The notes: a model not told the origin generated them from the sequence alone. Positions 9,137 to 17,822 are shown, counted from the stretch's first letter. The stretch is DNA of 64,000 nucleotides from Melaminivora jejuensis (GCF_017811175.1 NZ_JACWIJ010000002.1:3641903-3705902); one strand, 5' to 3'. Translations and numbers: made by a program.

Positions 9137-9600
9137 CACGGCAGTGCCTGCACGGCAAACGGGCGCAGGCCGTCAGTGGCGACGACGGCCATGCGCCCGG
9201 GCAGGCCGGCATTGACCAGCACCACCTGCTGCGCGCCGATCAAGGGCTCCGGCCCCAGCCACAGGCCGGCCTGGCCGCCGCCCGTACCGCCTGCACCGCT
9301 GATGCGGCTGACACCGGTGGCGCCATCCAGCCAGGGCCGGCGCGCTCCCAGGGCGCCGGGCAGGCCGTCGAAGGCAAAGCCGCCCGCCGCATCGCTGCGC
9401 CAGCGCACCGGCACGCCGCTGGCGCGCGACTGGGCGCGGGCGACTTCGAGCTGCATGGCCAGGCGTTCGCCCTCGCGCTGCAAGAGCGTGGCCCCGCCAT
9501 CGCGCAATGCCAGGCCGACCCCGGCGGTGGCCAGCGCCATGATGCTGAGTACCACCAGCAACTCCAGCAGGGTGAAGCCCCTCGTGGCGCGGCGCGGCAT
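9136..9600 (-). CDS. gspH: Type II secretion minor pseudopilin GspH
   Basis: Minor pseudopilin. 154 residues from the ATG at 9600: leader MPRRATRG, cleavage before FTLLELLVVLSIMALATAGV, then a beta-rich GspH domain (SGVPVRWRSDAAGGFAFDG, VNAGLPGRMAVVATDGLRPF). The stop overlaps the gspI start, so the two are coupled. A 165-base gap holding a direct repeat separates it from gspG. Confidence 0.9.
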   Translation of the reverse strand: MPRRATRGFTLLELLVVLSIMALATAGVGLALRDGGATLLQREGERLAMQLEVARAQSRASGVPVRWRSDAAGGFAFDGLPGALGARRPWLDGATGVSRISGAGGTGGGQAGLWLGPEPLIGAQQVVLVNAGLPGRMAVVATDGLRPFAVQALP

Positions 9601-9640
9601 ACCAGGACTACGAGACCACGCTGCGATAGAGGGCCAGGCC

Positions 9641-9763
9641 AGGGAGCACACGCAGTGAGCGACCGTGGGGGCCTCACGGTCTCGCCGCCGGGCCGCCCCA
9701 AGGCGAGACGCGGCCCCTTGGGGGGGCAGGGAGCACACGCAGTGAGCGACCGTGGGGGCCTCA
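9641..9763. repeat. 36-bp direct repeat flanking a palindrome between gspG and gspH
   Basis: The sequence starting AGGGAGCACACGCAGTGAGC occurs identically at 9641-9676 and 9728-9763 (36 bases each). Between the copies is a GC-rich inverted repeat (GCCGCCCCAAGGCGAGACGC and CCCTTGGGGGGG). The second copy abuts the gspG stop. Confidence 0.9.
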
Positions 9764-9764
9764 T

Positions 9765-10214
9765 TCACTGCCAGCTGCCGATGTCGGCATCCTTGCCCTC
9801 GCCGCCCGATTGCCCGTCGGCGCCGAAGCTCATGACATCGACCTCGCCCTTGATGCCGGGGTTGAGGTACTGGTAGGGCCGGCCCCAGGGGTCGGCGGGC
9901 AGCTTTTCCAGGTAGGGCCGCCAGTTGCCGGGGATGGGGCCGGCGCTGGGCTTGGCCACCAGCGCCTGCAGGCCTTGTTCGGCGCTGGGGTAGCGCTGGT
10001 TGTCCAGCCGGTAGAGTTTCAGCGCCTGCATGATGTTGGCGACGTCGGTGCGCGCCGCCGTGCTGCGCGCGTCGTCGGCGCGGTCGAGCACGTTGGGCAC
10101 GATGAGGGCGGCCAGCACGCCGATGATGACCAGCACCACCATCAGCTCGATCAGGGTGAAGCCGGCCGCGCGGCGCAGCCGCCCGAGGCGGCGAAGGGAA
10201 GAGAAAAAGCGCAT
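9765..10214 (-). CDS. gspG: Type II secretion major pseudopilin GspG
   Basis: Major pseudopilin subunit. 149 residues from the ATG at 10214: leader ending RRAAG, cleavage before FTLIELMVVLVIIGVLAALI, then the conserved region with DVANIMQALKLYRLDNQRYP, the LPADPWGRPYQYLNPG loop and the calcium-site region GADGQSGGEGKDADIG near the C-terminus. It is the first gene of the leftward operon and diverges from gspC, with only 6 bases between the start codons if gspC begins at 10221. Confidence 0.95.
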   Translation of the reverse strand: MRFFSSLRRLGRLRRAAGFTLIELMVVLVIIGVLAALIVPNVLDRADDARSTAARTDVANIMQALKLYRLDNQRYPSAEQGLQALVAKPSAGPIPGNWRPYLEKLPADPWGRPYQYLNPGIKGEVDVMSFGADGQSGGEGKDADIGSWQ

Positions 10215-10220
10215 CAGGCA

Positions 10221-10703
10221 ATGATAAATAATCGCCCGATGGCACAAATTGCATCTTCCGCCCTGTGGCGTGTGCGGCTGGCGACGCTGGCGCTGTGGGC
10301 GCTGGCCGGGGCGGGGGCGCTGTACTGGGCGCTGGCCCTGGCGGCGCCGGCAGCGGGGCCGGCCCCGGGCGCGGCGCCCCCGGCCCTGCGCATCGACAGC
10401 CAGGCCGTCGCCCGGCTGCTGGGCGCGGGCGCGGCGCAGCCGTCGATCCAGCAGGGAGCACCGGCTGCGCCCGCCCGGCTGGTGCTGCACGGCGTGCTGG
10501 CCGGCAGCCAGAGCGGCGGCGGCGCGGCGCTGATCGCCATCGACGGCCAGCCGGCCCGGCCCTATCGCGTCGGCGCCGTGGTCGAGCCGGGGCTGGTGGT
10601 GCAGTCGCTGTCGCGCCGCGAGGTGTTGCTGGGCCCGGCCGTGGGCGCGGCCAGCAGCCTGGCGCTGCAGATGCCGCTCAGGCCGGGAGGCGGCGAGCGC
10701 TGA
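10221..10703 (+). CDS. gspC: Type II secretion inner-membrane protein GspC
   Basis: Inner-membrane protein that links the platform to the secretin GspD. Starts are possible at the ATG at 10221 or 10239 (154 residues from the latter). Seen: one N-terminal membrane helix (LATLALWALAGAGALYWALA), a Pro/Ala linker, then a homology region (ARLVLHGVLAG, GAALIAIDGQPARPYRVGAV). It ends with no PDZ or coiled-coil domain, so it is a short GspC. Transcribed divergently from gspG. Confidence 0.88.
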   Translation: MINNRPMAQIASSALWRVRLATLALWALAGAGALYWALALAAPAAGPAPGAAPPALRIDSQAVARLLGAGAAQPSIQQGAPAAPARLVLHGVLAGSQSGGGAALIAIDGQPARPYRVGAVVEPGLVVQSLSRREVLLGPAVGAASSLALQMPLRPGGGER

Positions 10704-10867
10704 GCGCTTTCGGGCCGTTCACGCCAAACGCGCTCGGCGCTCATCGCGCAGCCGCCCAGGAAAGGGCTGCACGCCACAACTTCCGCCCCGCAAGCAGCGC
10801 TGTCCAAGGCCGGCCTTGTGCCCGACAGTGCGGCGCGCGCAAAACCGAAACCAGGAGGAACCCCGCC

Positions 10868-12433
10868 ATGCACGTCCTGAATCCGAACCGCGCGCTGCGT
10901 GCCGCAGCCTCGCTGGGCCTGGCCTTGCTGCTGGGCGCCTGCGCTGGCGGCAGCGACGATGCCCTGCACCCGCTCGACCTGGATGCCAAGCTGGCGCGCC
11001 AGCAGGCGCGCTTCGAGCTGGTGCAGCAGCGGGTGGCCGAGCGCCATGCCGATCTGCGCGTGCCGCTGGCGCAGCGCACCATCTCGCGCCAGGAGTGGCA
11101 GCAGTGGCTGGCCCCGGCCCCGCACGAGGCTTTCACCGAGGCCGATCTGGCGCAGCTGCAGGAGCGCCACGCGCGTCAGGTGCAGGCCAGCCGCACCCAG
11201 GCCGTGCAGCGCTCGCCCCTGGATCTGGACGCCCTGCGCGCGCGTCCCGCCGAGCAGGCGGCGCAGCGCATCGGCCAACTGTGTGCCGCCATGCCCAAGG
11301 GCGGCATGTTGCACGTCCACCCCTGGGGCAACCTCACGCCGCAGACGTTCCGCACGCTGCTGGAGCGGCGCAACCCGCCCATCCCGGCGGCGCAACTGGC
11401 CCAGTCGCTGGCCGACACCGGCAGCCGCGCCTGGCTGTACCCGGATGAGCTGGCCTGGCTGGGCACACTGCCGGCGCAGGCGTCCTACCTGTCGCTGCCG
11501 CCCGCCGACCGCGAGCGGCTGGTGGCGCTGGCGGTGCTGCCGCCGGGCGCCCATCGCTTCGAGCGCTTCGAGGCCATCTTCCGCCTGGTGGCGCTGGCCA
11601 TCGACGGCGACTGGGACGCTCTGGTGCAGTCCTACGACGACTTCGCGCAGCGCGCCGTGGCTGCCGGCCTGTCCTATGTCGAGTTCACCGAAAGCATCAG
11701 CCCTGGGGAAATAACCAGCTATGAAGCCCTGGCCCAGCGGCTGCAGGCGCGCTTCGGCCTGGAGGTGCGCTTCAACAATGCCTACTTCCGCACCGACAGC
11801 GCCGCCGAGCAGGACGCGCAGGTGCAGGCCATGCTGGGCGCCGGGCCTTCGCCCTACATCCCCGGCATCGACCTGCTGGCCGACGAGAGCGACACGCCGG
11901 CGCTGGAGCACGGCCAGGCGGTCTATGGCCCGGTGCTGGCCCAGGCGCGCCTGCAGGGCCGGCCGTGGCGGCGCACCATGCACGCCGGCGAGTTGGGCGC
12001 GCGCCACAACCCGCGCGATGCGCTGCTGCTGGGCGCCGAGCGCCTGGGCCACGGCGTGCGCCTGATCGACGACCCCTGGACGCTGCAGTACGCCATCGAG
12101 CGTGCCGTGCCCATCGAGATCAACCTGAGCAGCAACCTGAAGCTGGGCGCAGTGCCGCACCTGCGCCAGCACCCCTTCCTGACCTATCTGCGTCTGGGCC
12201 TGCCGGTCAGCCTGTCGACCGACGACGAGGGCATGTTCGCCACCGACATCGTGCAGGAGTGCGTCAAGGCCGTGCAGCACACCGATGTGACTTACCACGA
12301 GATGCGGGAAATGGCGCTGAACTCGATCCGCACTGCCTTTGTGGACGAGGGCGCCCGGGCCCGGCTGCTGCGCGAGCTGGAGCAGCGCTTCGCGCAGTTC
12401 GAGCAGTCAGCCCTGTTCGCCGCACTGCCCTGA
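10868..12433 (+). CDS. Adenosine deaminase-like lipoprotein
   Basis: 521 residues from the ATG at 10868, preceded by AGGAGG. A lipoprotein signal (LGLALLLGAC, lipobox Cys about residue 25) predicts export and membrane anchoring. The catalytic features of the adenosine/AMP deaminase amidohydrolase family are visible: first metal pair in MPKGGMLHVHPWGN, MHAGELGARHN (His and catalytic Glu), EINLSSNLKLGAV, and the metal Asp pair in SLSTDDEGMF. It probably deaminates adenosine or a related nucleoside outside the cytoplasm; the exact substrate is inferred. Its 3' end overlaps the convergent cobC by 27 bases. Confidence 0.87.
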   Translation: MHVLNPNRALRAAASLGLALLLGACAGGSDDALHPLDLDAKLARQQARFELVQQRVAERHADLRVPLAQRTISRQEWQQWLAPAPHEAFTEADLAQLQERHARQVQASRTQAVQRSPLDLDALRARPAEQAAQRIGQLCAAMPKGGMLHVHPWGNLTPQTFRTLLERRNPPIPAAQLAQSLADTGSRAWLYPDELAWLGTLPAQASYLSLPPADRERLVALAVLPPGAHRFERFEAIFRLVALAIDGDWDALVQSYDDFAQRAVAAGLSYVEFTESISPGEITSYEALAQRLQARFGLEVRFNNAYFRTDSAAEQDAQVQAMLGAGPSPYIPGIDLLADESDTPALEHGQAVYGPVLAQARLQGRPWRRTMHAGELGARHNPRDALLLGAERLGHGVRLIDDPWTLQYAIERAVPIEINLSSNLKLGAVPHLRQHPFLTYLRLGLPVSLSTDDEGMFATDIVQECVKAVQHTDVTYHEMREMALNSIRTAFVDEGARARLLRELEQRFAQFEQSALFAALP

Positions 12434-13128
12434 TGCCGCCTGGCCCGACGGCGGCTGCGGCAGGGCCAGCGTGACCCAGGCGCCGTAGCCGGGCGCTGCC
12501 ACCGGCCAGCGGGCGGCGTCGGCCCGGGCCTGCGGGCCGTGCTGCTGCAGCCAGGCCACGCAGCGGGCCACGCCGGCATGGGTCAGCCAGACCACATCGC
12601 CCCCGCCATCCGGCGCATCCGGCGCCCAGGCCAGGCGCGCCGCGTCCTGCAGGGCAGCTGCCACGCGCGCCAGCATGGCCGACAGGCTCTCGCCGCCGCC
12701 GGGGGCATGGTCGTGCAGCTGGGCCGACCAGGCGTCGATCCCGGCGCGCGGGATGGCCGCCCAGGCGCGGCCCTCCCAGGTGCCGAAGTCCAGCTCGGCA
12801 AGGCGTGATTCTGCCTGGATTTTTATGGTCAAATCAGGCCTGAAGCCAATCAGGTCAAGCGCTAGTAGCTCACATCTTTGTAGCGGAGAGTGCCATACGC
12901 CAGCAACTTGCCGTGGCAGCGCGCGGGCCAGCGCATGGGCTGCGCTGCGGCTGGCGTGCGCCAGGGCGGGCACGTCCAGCCGGCCATAGCAGATGCCCGG
13001 CGCAATGTCGGGCTGGGCATGGCGCACCAGCCATAGGCGGGGGACGGGCCGGCCCCGGGGCGCTGCGCTGTCGGGTTTTCGTCCTGCTGACCGGGCGCTG
13101 TTGCGGGTGGGCTGGCCGGCTGCCTCAT
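12407..13128 (-). CDS. cobC: Histidine phosphatase, CobC-type alpha-ribazole phosphatase (frameshift near start, repeat insert)
   Basis: Removes the 5'-phosphate of alpha-ribazole phosphate in nucleotide-loop assembly of cobalamin (inferred from position after cobS). Seen: RHG-type motif LWLVRHAQPD, SPLQRCE, AELDFGTWEGRAW, GGGESLSAML and VWLTHAGVARC, the phosphoglycerate-mutase fold. The ATG at 13128 overlaps the cobS stop (ATGA) but is one frame off from LWLVRH; a missing base between about 13050 and 13120 would join them. No alternative ATG/GTG precedes the first motif in frame. Residues around LLALDLIGFRPDLTIKIQ are encoded by a dispersed-repeat copy (12829-12878) kept in frame. Confidence 0.82.
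12829..12878 (+). repeat. Dispersed repeat family A, copy inside cobC
   Basis: Contains CAAATCAGGCCTGAAGCC, AATCAGGTCAAGCGCTAGTA and GCTCACATCTTTG, a diverged copy of family A lying in frame within cobC without a stop codon. Confidence 0.65.
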
Positions 13129-13934
13129 GCGGCCTGCTGCGCCAGGGCGAGGGCCAGGCCCAGGTAGAAACCCAGTTCGGCCAATTGCTGCGTGCCGCCC
13201 AGGCAGTCGCCGGTGAAGCCGTGCAGCCGGCGCGCATAGCGCCAGTGCATCCAGGCCGCGCCGGCAGCGCTGGCCAGGATGGCTGCCACCACCGCCGTGC
13301 CCAGCCAGGCAGCCACCAGCAGCAGTGGCGGCAGGCTCCACAGCAAGGCTGACAGCAGGGCCCGGGTGCTGATGCGATCGGCCAGCGGCTTGCTTTTGGA
13401 GGTTGCGCTGTCGCCCACATGCGGCAGCAGCCGGATGGTGGCCAGCGGCCACAGACGCGACAGCGGGTGCGCGCCGGCCAGCGCCAGCAGCACTGCCGCC
13501 AGCCCGTGCGTGGACAGTTGCGCCAGCAGGGCGATCTTGGTCAGCAGCGCCAGGGCCAGCGCCATGACGCCGAAGGCGCCCAGGCGCGAGTCTTTCATGA
13601 TCTCCAGCGCCCGCTCGGGCGTGTAGGCGCCGCCCAGGCCGTCGGCCACGTCGGCCAGGCCGTCCTCGTGAAACCCCCCGGTCAGCACCAGCGTGGCAGC
13701 GGTGGACAGCGCCGCTGCCACCAGCGCCGCTGCCACCCCGCCGCCCAGGCCCCGGTAGAGCAGGGCGTACACGCCAGCGGCCACCAGCGCCACCGGCCAG
13801 CCCACGCCGGGAAAGTGTGCGCTGCAGGCGCGCAGCATGTCCGGGCTGTAGCCGACCCAGCCAGCCAGCCGCCCGGTGACGGGAATGCGCGTGAAAAACT
13901 GCACCGCCAGCAGATAGTGGCGCACGGCCTGCAT
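13125..13934 (-). CDS. cobS: Adenosylcobinamide-GDP ribazoletransferase CobS
   Basis: Integral membrane enzyme joining alpha-ribazole (phosphate) to adenosylcobinamide-GDP, the last step of cobalamin assembly. 269 residues from the ATG at 13934. Seen: RHYLLAVQFFTRIPV at the N-terminus, the signature GGFHEDGLADVADGLGG (metal-binding acidic cluster), MKDSRLGAFG, about six hydrophobic helices and GFTGDCLGGTQQL near the C-terminus. Followed by cobC with a four-base overlap, so the two form a small operon. Confidence 0.95.
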   Translation of the reverse strand: MQAVRHYLLAVQFFTRIPVTGRLAGWVGYSPDMLRACSAHFPGVGWPVALVAAGVYALLYRGLGGGVAAALVAAALSTAATLVLTGGFHEDGLADVADGLGGAYTPERALEIMKDSRLGAFGVMALALALLTKIALLAQLSTHGLAAVLLALAGAHPLSRLWPLATIRLLPHVGDSATSKSKPLADRISTRALLSALLWSLPPLLLVAAWLGTAVVAAILASAAGAAWMHWRYARRLHGFTGDCLGGTQQLAELGFYLGLALALAQQAA

Positions 13935-14000
13935 GATTTTGCTACTTAAATAATAGCTGTCAGCGCTTGCCTGGCAAGGGTTTGAGGCTGATTTTGCATC
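13935..14000 (-). repeat. Dispersed repeat family A, intergenic copy upstream of cobS
   Basis: On the minus strand it reads AAACCCTTGCCAGGCAAGCG then CTGACAGCTATTATTTAAG, a near-perfect family A copy. It sits directly 5' of cobS and 3' of ilvA. Confidence 0.85.
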
Positions 14001-14003
14001 AAA

Positions 14004-15572
14004 TCAGGCGCCATTGGCCTGCAGGAACAGCCGATACGCCGGGTTGTCCGTCTCCTCGACGAAGGGGTAATCCAGCGCCTGCAGGAAGGCGTCGAAAGCG
14101 GCGGCGTCTTCGGGGGGCACCTGCATCCCGACCAGGATGCGGCCATAGTCCGCGCCCTGGTTGCGGTAGTGGAACAGCGAGATGTTCCAGGTCGGCTGCA
14201 TCAGGCTCAGGAACTTGAACAGCGCGCCGGGCCGCTCCGGGAAAGTGAAGCGCATCAGCCGCTCGTCGCGCGCCAGGTCGGCGTGGCCGCCCACCAGATG
14301 CCTCAGGTGCTCCTTGGCCAGTTCGTCGTGCGTCAGATCGAGCGCGGCAAAGCCGGCCTTGTGGAAGCTGCGCGTGAGTTTTTCCGACTCGCCCTTGCCG
14401 TGCGTGGACAGGCCGACGAAGACATGCGCGCGCTGCTGGTGGCTGATGCGGTAGTTGAACTCGGTGACGTTGCGCGGCCCGCCGGGCAGGGCGCCGACGA
14501 CCTCGCAAAAGCGCTTGAAGCTGCCGCGCTCCTCGGGGATGGTCACGGCAAACAGCGCCTCGCGCTCCTCGCCCATCTCGGCGCGCTCGGCCACGAAGCG
14601 CAGCCGGTCGAAGTTCATGTTGGCGCCCGACAAAATCGCTGCATAGGTCTGCCCGCGCGTCTTGTGCTGCGCCACGTACTGCTTGATGGCGGCCACGGCC
14701 AGCGCGCCGGCTGGCTCGACGATGCTGCGCGTGTCGACAAAGATGTCCTTGATGGCGGCGCACACGGCGTCGGTGTCCACCAGCACGTAGTCGTCCACCA
14801 GCTCGTGCGCCAGGCGGAAGGTCTCCTCGCCCACCAGCTTGACGGCCGTGCCGTCGGAAAACAGGCCCACGTCGGGCAGTTGCACGCGCTCGTGCTCGCG
14901 CGCCGAGCGCGCCATGGCGTCCGAGTCGCGCGTCTGCACGCCGATCACACGGATGTCCGGGCGCACCGCCTTGATGTAGCTGGCCACGCCGGCAATCAGG
15001 CCGCCGCCACCTATGCCCACGAACACCGCATCCAGCCCGCTGCCCAACTGCTGCACCTGGCGCAGCATCTCCATGGCGATGGTGCCCTGGCCGGCGATCA
15101 CGTCCGGGTCGTCGAAAGGGTGGACGAAGGTCAGGCCGTCTTGCTGCTGCAATTGCACGGCGTGGCCGTAGGCGTCGGAGTAGCTATCCCCATGCAGCAC
15201 GACCTGTCCACCCAGGGTTTTCACGGCGTCGATCTTGACCTGCGGCGTGGTAGTGGGCATGACCACCACGGCGCGCGTGCCCAGCCGGGCGGCGCTCATG
15301 GCCACGCCCTGCGCGTGGTTGCCGGCCGAGGCGCAGATCACGCCGCGCGCCAGCTGCTCGGGTGGCAACTGCGCCATCTTGTTGTAGGCGCCGCGCAGCT
15401 TGAAGCTGAACACCGGCTGCTGATCCTCGCGCTTGAGCAGCACCTTGTTGTGCAGGCGCCGCGACAGGCTGCGCGCTGGCTGCAGGTCGGATTCCACCGC
15501 TACGTCATAGACGCGCGCGGTCAGGATCTTCTTGAGGTAGTCGAAGGAAGTGAGGGGCTGGGGCTGGGTCAT
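14004..15572 (-). CDS. ilvA: Threonine ammonia-lyase, biosynthetic (IlvA)
   Basis: PLP-dependent enzyme converting threonine to 2-oxobutanoate, the first committed step to isoleucine. 522 residues from the ATG at 15572. Seen: PLP lysine in VFSFKLRGAYNKM, SAGNHAQGVA, the glycine loop GIGGGGLIAGVA, and two C-terminal ACT-like regulatory domains (GSFKRFCEVVGALPGG and FPERPGALFKFLSLM), so allosteric control by isoleucine/valine is expected. The length matches the long biosynthetic form. A strong terminator-like hairpin lies 78 bases upstream of the start. Confidence 0.96.
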   Translation of the reverse strand: MTQPQPLTSFDYLKKILTARVYDVAVESDLQPARSLSRRLHNKVLLKREDQQPVFSFKLRGAYNKMAQLPPEQLARGVICASAGNHAQGVAMSAARLGTRAVVVMPTTTPQVKIDAVKTLGGQVVLHGDSYSDAYGHAVQLQQQDGLTFVHPFDDPDVIAGQGTIAMEMLRQVQQLGSGLDAVFVGIGGGGLIAGVASYIKAVRPDIRVIGVQTRDSDAMARSAREHERVQLPDVGLFSDGTAVKLVGEETFRLAHELVDDYVLVDTDAVCAAIKDIFVDTRSIVEPAGALAVAAIKQYVAQHKTRGQTYAAILSGANMNFDRLRFVAERAEMGEEREALFAVTIPEERGSFKRFCEVVGALPGGPRNVTEFNYRISHQQRAHVFVGLSTHGKGESEKLTRSFHKAGFAALDLTHDELAKEHLRHLVGGHADLARDERLMRFTFPERPGALFKFLSLMQPTWNISLFHYRNQGADYGRILVGMQVPPEDAAAFDAFLQALDYPFVEETDNPAYRLFLQANGA

Positions 15573-15649
15573 CGGCGCTCGGGAGATGTTGCGCTGCAGC
15601 AGGCAGGGCGGGGCGCCATCATAGAGCGCTGGCGCGCCGCGCATGGGCG

Positions 15650-15683
15650 AAAAAAAGGCCCCGGATGCTGAGCGTCCGGGGCC
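15650..15683 (-). terminator. Intrinsic terminator-like hairpin in the ilvA leader
   Basis: Perfect 9-bp stem GGCCCCGGA / TCCGGGGCC (15657-15683) with a 9-base loop, followed on the minus strand by seven Ts (15650-15656). It points at ilvA and ends about 78 bases before its ATG, with no minus-strand gene upstream. It is therefore an attenuator or the end of a short leader/sRNA. A 25-codon reading frame (15683-15760) stops exactly at the stem base but shows no Ile/Val/Leu run. Confidence 0.8.
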
Positions 15684-15871
15684 TAATCCATCCTTTGAGG
15701 AGATGGAGGAGACAACTGGCTGAAGCGCCCGACCGCTTGATCTGCAGCGGTGCGGGCCATCAATGCGGCAATGGTAGCGCAGTCCGTGCTGCATTGCAGC
15801 AAAATCCCCTGCACAGGCCAAGCCTGTATCCAATCCACATCGAATTTCTCTCTCTTTGAAAAGGACACCTC

Positions 15872-16321
15872 ATGGAATGCACCGTGAGCTGGACGGGCGC
15901 GGCGGGCACGCGCTCAGGCATGGGTTTTGTCGCCGAAACCGGCAGCGGGCACACCCTGGTCATGGACGGCGCCATCGACGCCGCCAGGCCGGACAACGGC
16001 GGGCAAAACCTGGCGCCGCGCCCCATGGAGACCGTGCTGGCGGGCACCGGCGGCTGCACCGCGTATGACGTGGTGCTGATCCTCAAGCGCGGACGCCACG
16101 ACGTGCGCGGCTGCAGCGTGCGCCTGAACGCGCAGCGCGCCGAGACCGACCCCAAGGTCTTCACCCGCATCCACATGCACTTCACCGTGACCGGGCGCAA
16201 CCTGCCGCGCGAGGCGGTGGAGCGCGCCATTGCCCTGAGCCATGAAAAATACTGCTCGGCCAGCATCATGCTGGGCCACACGGCGCAGATCAGCACTGGG
16301 CTGGAGCTGGTCGAGATCTGA
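15872..16321 (+). CDS. OsmC/YhfA-family thiol peroxidase-like protein
   Basis: 149 residues from the ATG at 15872, preceded by AAAAGGACAC. Seen: the two conserved cysteines of the OsmC/Ohr fold (LAGTGGCTAYDVV and HEKYCSASIML) and the central RPMETVLAG segment. Its length and the TVTGRNLPREAVERAI segment resemble the YhfA branch rather than OsmC or Ohr proper. It probably acts in the cytoplasm on peroxides or small thiols; function inferred from the family. It diverges from ilvA. Confidence 0.85.
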   Translation: MECTVSWTGAAGTRSGMGFVAETGSGHTLVMDGAIDAARPDNGGQNLAPRPMETVLAGTGGCTAYDVVLILKRGRHDVRGCSVRLNAQRAETDPKVFTRIHMHFTVTGRNLPREAVERAIALSHEKYCSASIMLGHTAQISTGLELVEI

Positions 16322-16556
16322 TGCGTGGGCCGCAGGGGCTGGAGCGGGGCAGGTCGGTGTTGCACTGCGACAACGGAATGTCGCCCTTGCCGGGTTCTCT
16401 ACGGGAATTCCTTTGCGTATCCCGGCCTGGTCTGTTGCAATAGGATCAACTTCCGCACCAGGAGGTTGGCCCGGATCCCTACGGGGCCATGCATGAAACT
16501 TCCATCCATGAGCCCCACACGCCGGGGCCCTCTGTTTAACCTTGGAGAAATTCGCA

Positions 16557-17618
16557 ATGAAGAAATCCCTGATTGCCCTGGCAGTGCTGGCCGCTTCCGG
16601 CACGGCGATGGCCCAATCTTCCGTGACGCTGTTCGGTATCGTTGACACCAACATCAGCCACGTGAACCACGCCAATGCAGCCGGCGACAGCTTGACCGGC
16701 GTGGGCGTCAACGGCAACGCCACCAGCCGCATCGGCTTCCGCGGCGTGGAAGACCTGGGCGGTGGCCTGAAGGCAGGCTTCTGGCTGGAAGCTGGTCACA
16801 ACCCCGACGCCGGTGACGGCAAGTCCGGCGGCGCCAGCGGCACGGGCCTGGAATTCAAGCGCCGCTCCACGGTCAACCTGATGGGCGGCTTCGGTGAAGT
16901 GCGCCTGGGCCGCGACCTGGTGCCCTCCTACACCAAGGTCAGCTCGTATGACGTGTTCGGCCAAGTCGGCTTCGGCATGTTCCATGGCTGGAATATCTCG
17001 ACGGTTGACGCCTATCGCCAGAGCAACATGCTGGCCTATTACACGCCCAACTTCGGCGGCTTCACCGGCGGCCTGGGCTATGGCTTCGACGAGCAGGTGA
17101 CCGGCAAGAATGGCCGCTACATGGGCGCCTTCGCTGCCTTTGACAACGGCCCGCTGAGCGTGACCCTGGCTGCCGACCGCCGCGACATCGCGTACCCCCT
17201 GCTGGGCGGCTCTGCCGATGGCCGCAAGGAAATGTGGACTCTGGGCGGCTCCTATGACCTGAGCGTGGTCAAGCTCAATGCCATCATCCAGCAGGCTCGC
17301 TACAAGGTGACTGGCCTGTCGGGTTCCGACAAGCTCAACTCCTACGCGCTGGGCCTGACGGCTCCGGTCGGTGCCGGCCAAGTGCGCGCCCAGTACGCCA
17401 TGTACGACCAGAAGGCCATCTCCTCCAAGGCACACCAGCTGAGCCTGGGTTATGTCCACAATCTGTCCAAGCGCACTGCTCTGTACGGCACGGTGGCGCA
17501 CATGCGCAACAAGGACGCATCCAACCTGGGCCTGGGCGCAGGCGGCATCGGCAACGGTGCTCCTGGCATGGGCGAAAACCAGACTGGCCTGTCCCTGGGC
17601 GTGCGCCACTCGTTCTAA
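16557..17618 (+). CDS. Gram-negative trimeric-type porin (353 aa)
   Basis: Outer-membrane diffusion channel. Start ATG at 16557 gives a clear signal peptide (MKKSLIALAVLAASGTAMAQ) cleaved before SSVTLFGIVDTNIS. Typical betaproteobacterial features: RIGFRGVEDLGGGLKAGFWL, RRSTVNLMGGFGEVRLGRD, and a terminal Phe in LGVRHSF that signals BAM-dependent assembly. Codon use is tight and U/A-leaning at wobble positions relative to neighbours, as expected for a strongly expressed gene. A 235-base upstream region and its own terminator make it monocistronic. Confidence 0.93.
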   Translation: MKKSLIALAVLAASGTAMAQSSVTLFGIVDTNISHVNHANAAGDSLTGVGVNGNATSRIGFRGVEDLGGGLKAGFWLEAGHNPDAGDGKSGGASGTGLEFKRRSTVNLMGGFGEVRLGRDLVPSYTKVSSYDVFGQVGFGMFHGWNISTVDAYRQSNMLAYYTPNFGGFTGGLGYGFDEQVTGKNGRYMGAFAAFDNGPLSVTLAADRRDIAYPLLGGSADGRKEMWTLGGSYDLSVVKLNAIIQQARYKVTGLSGSDKLNSYALGLTAPVGAGQVRAQYAMYDQKAISSKAHQLSLGYVHNLSKRTALYGTVAHMRNKDASNLGLGAGGIGNGAPGMGENQTGLSLGVRHSF

Positions 17619-17656
17619 TCAACGTGCTGGCTTGACCAGCTTCTGTTGAAAACGAC

Positions 17657-17691
17657 AAAAAGCCGCTGCTTTCATGCAGCGGCTTTTTTAT
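17657..17691 (+). terminator. Rho-independent terminator after porin 1
   Basis: Stem AGCCGCTGC / GCAGCGGCT with loop TTTCAT, followed by TTTTTTA. Confidence 0.92.
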
Positions 17692-17755
17692 TGCTGATTG
17701 GGTAACAATGTAACCAAACTAGGGTAAACGCCTGTGGCAGAAATGCGATGCGGTC

Positions 17756-17783
17756 TTGCTGGATGAGGGCCTGTTTTTAGAAT
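17756..17783 (+). promoter_or_regulatory. Sigma-70-like promoter of porin 2
   Basis: TTGCTG (17756-17761), 16-base spacer, TAGAAT (17778-17783), about 40 bases before the porin start. Upstream are spaced GTAAC motifs (GGTAACAATGTAACC, GGGTAAACG). Confidence 0.5.
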
Positions 17784-17822
17784 CAAGCCTCCCCCATCCT
17801 CCACAGAAAGTTACAAAAGATC

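Noticed and set aside
11690..11740. Possible further family A copy in the adenosine-deaminase-like gene (AACCAGCTATGAAG)
   Set aside because: Only the AGCTATGAA block matches; the CTTGCC/GGCAAG core is absent.
15683..15760. 25-codon leader peptide for ilvA attenuation
   Set aside because: Its stop abuts the terminator, but it has no Ile, Val or Leu codon cluster and no clear ribosome site, so it is not reported as a gene.
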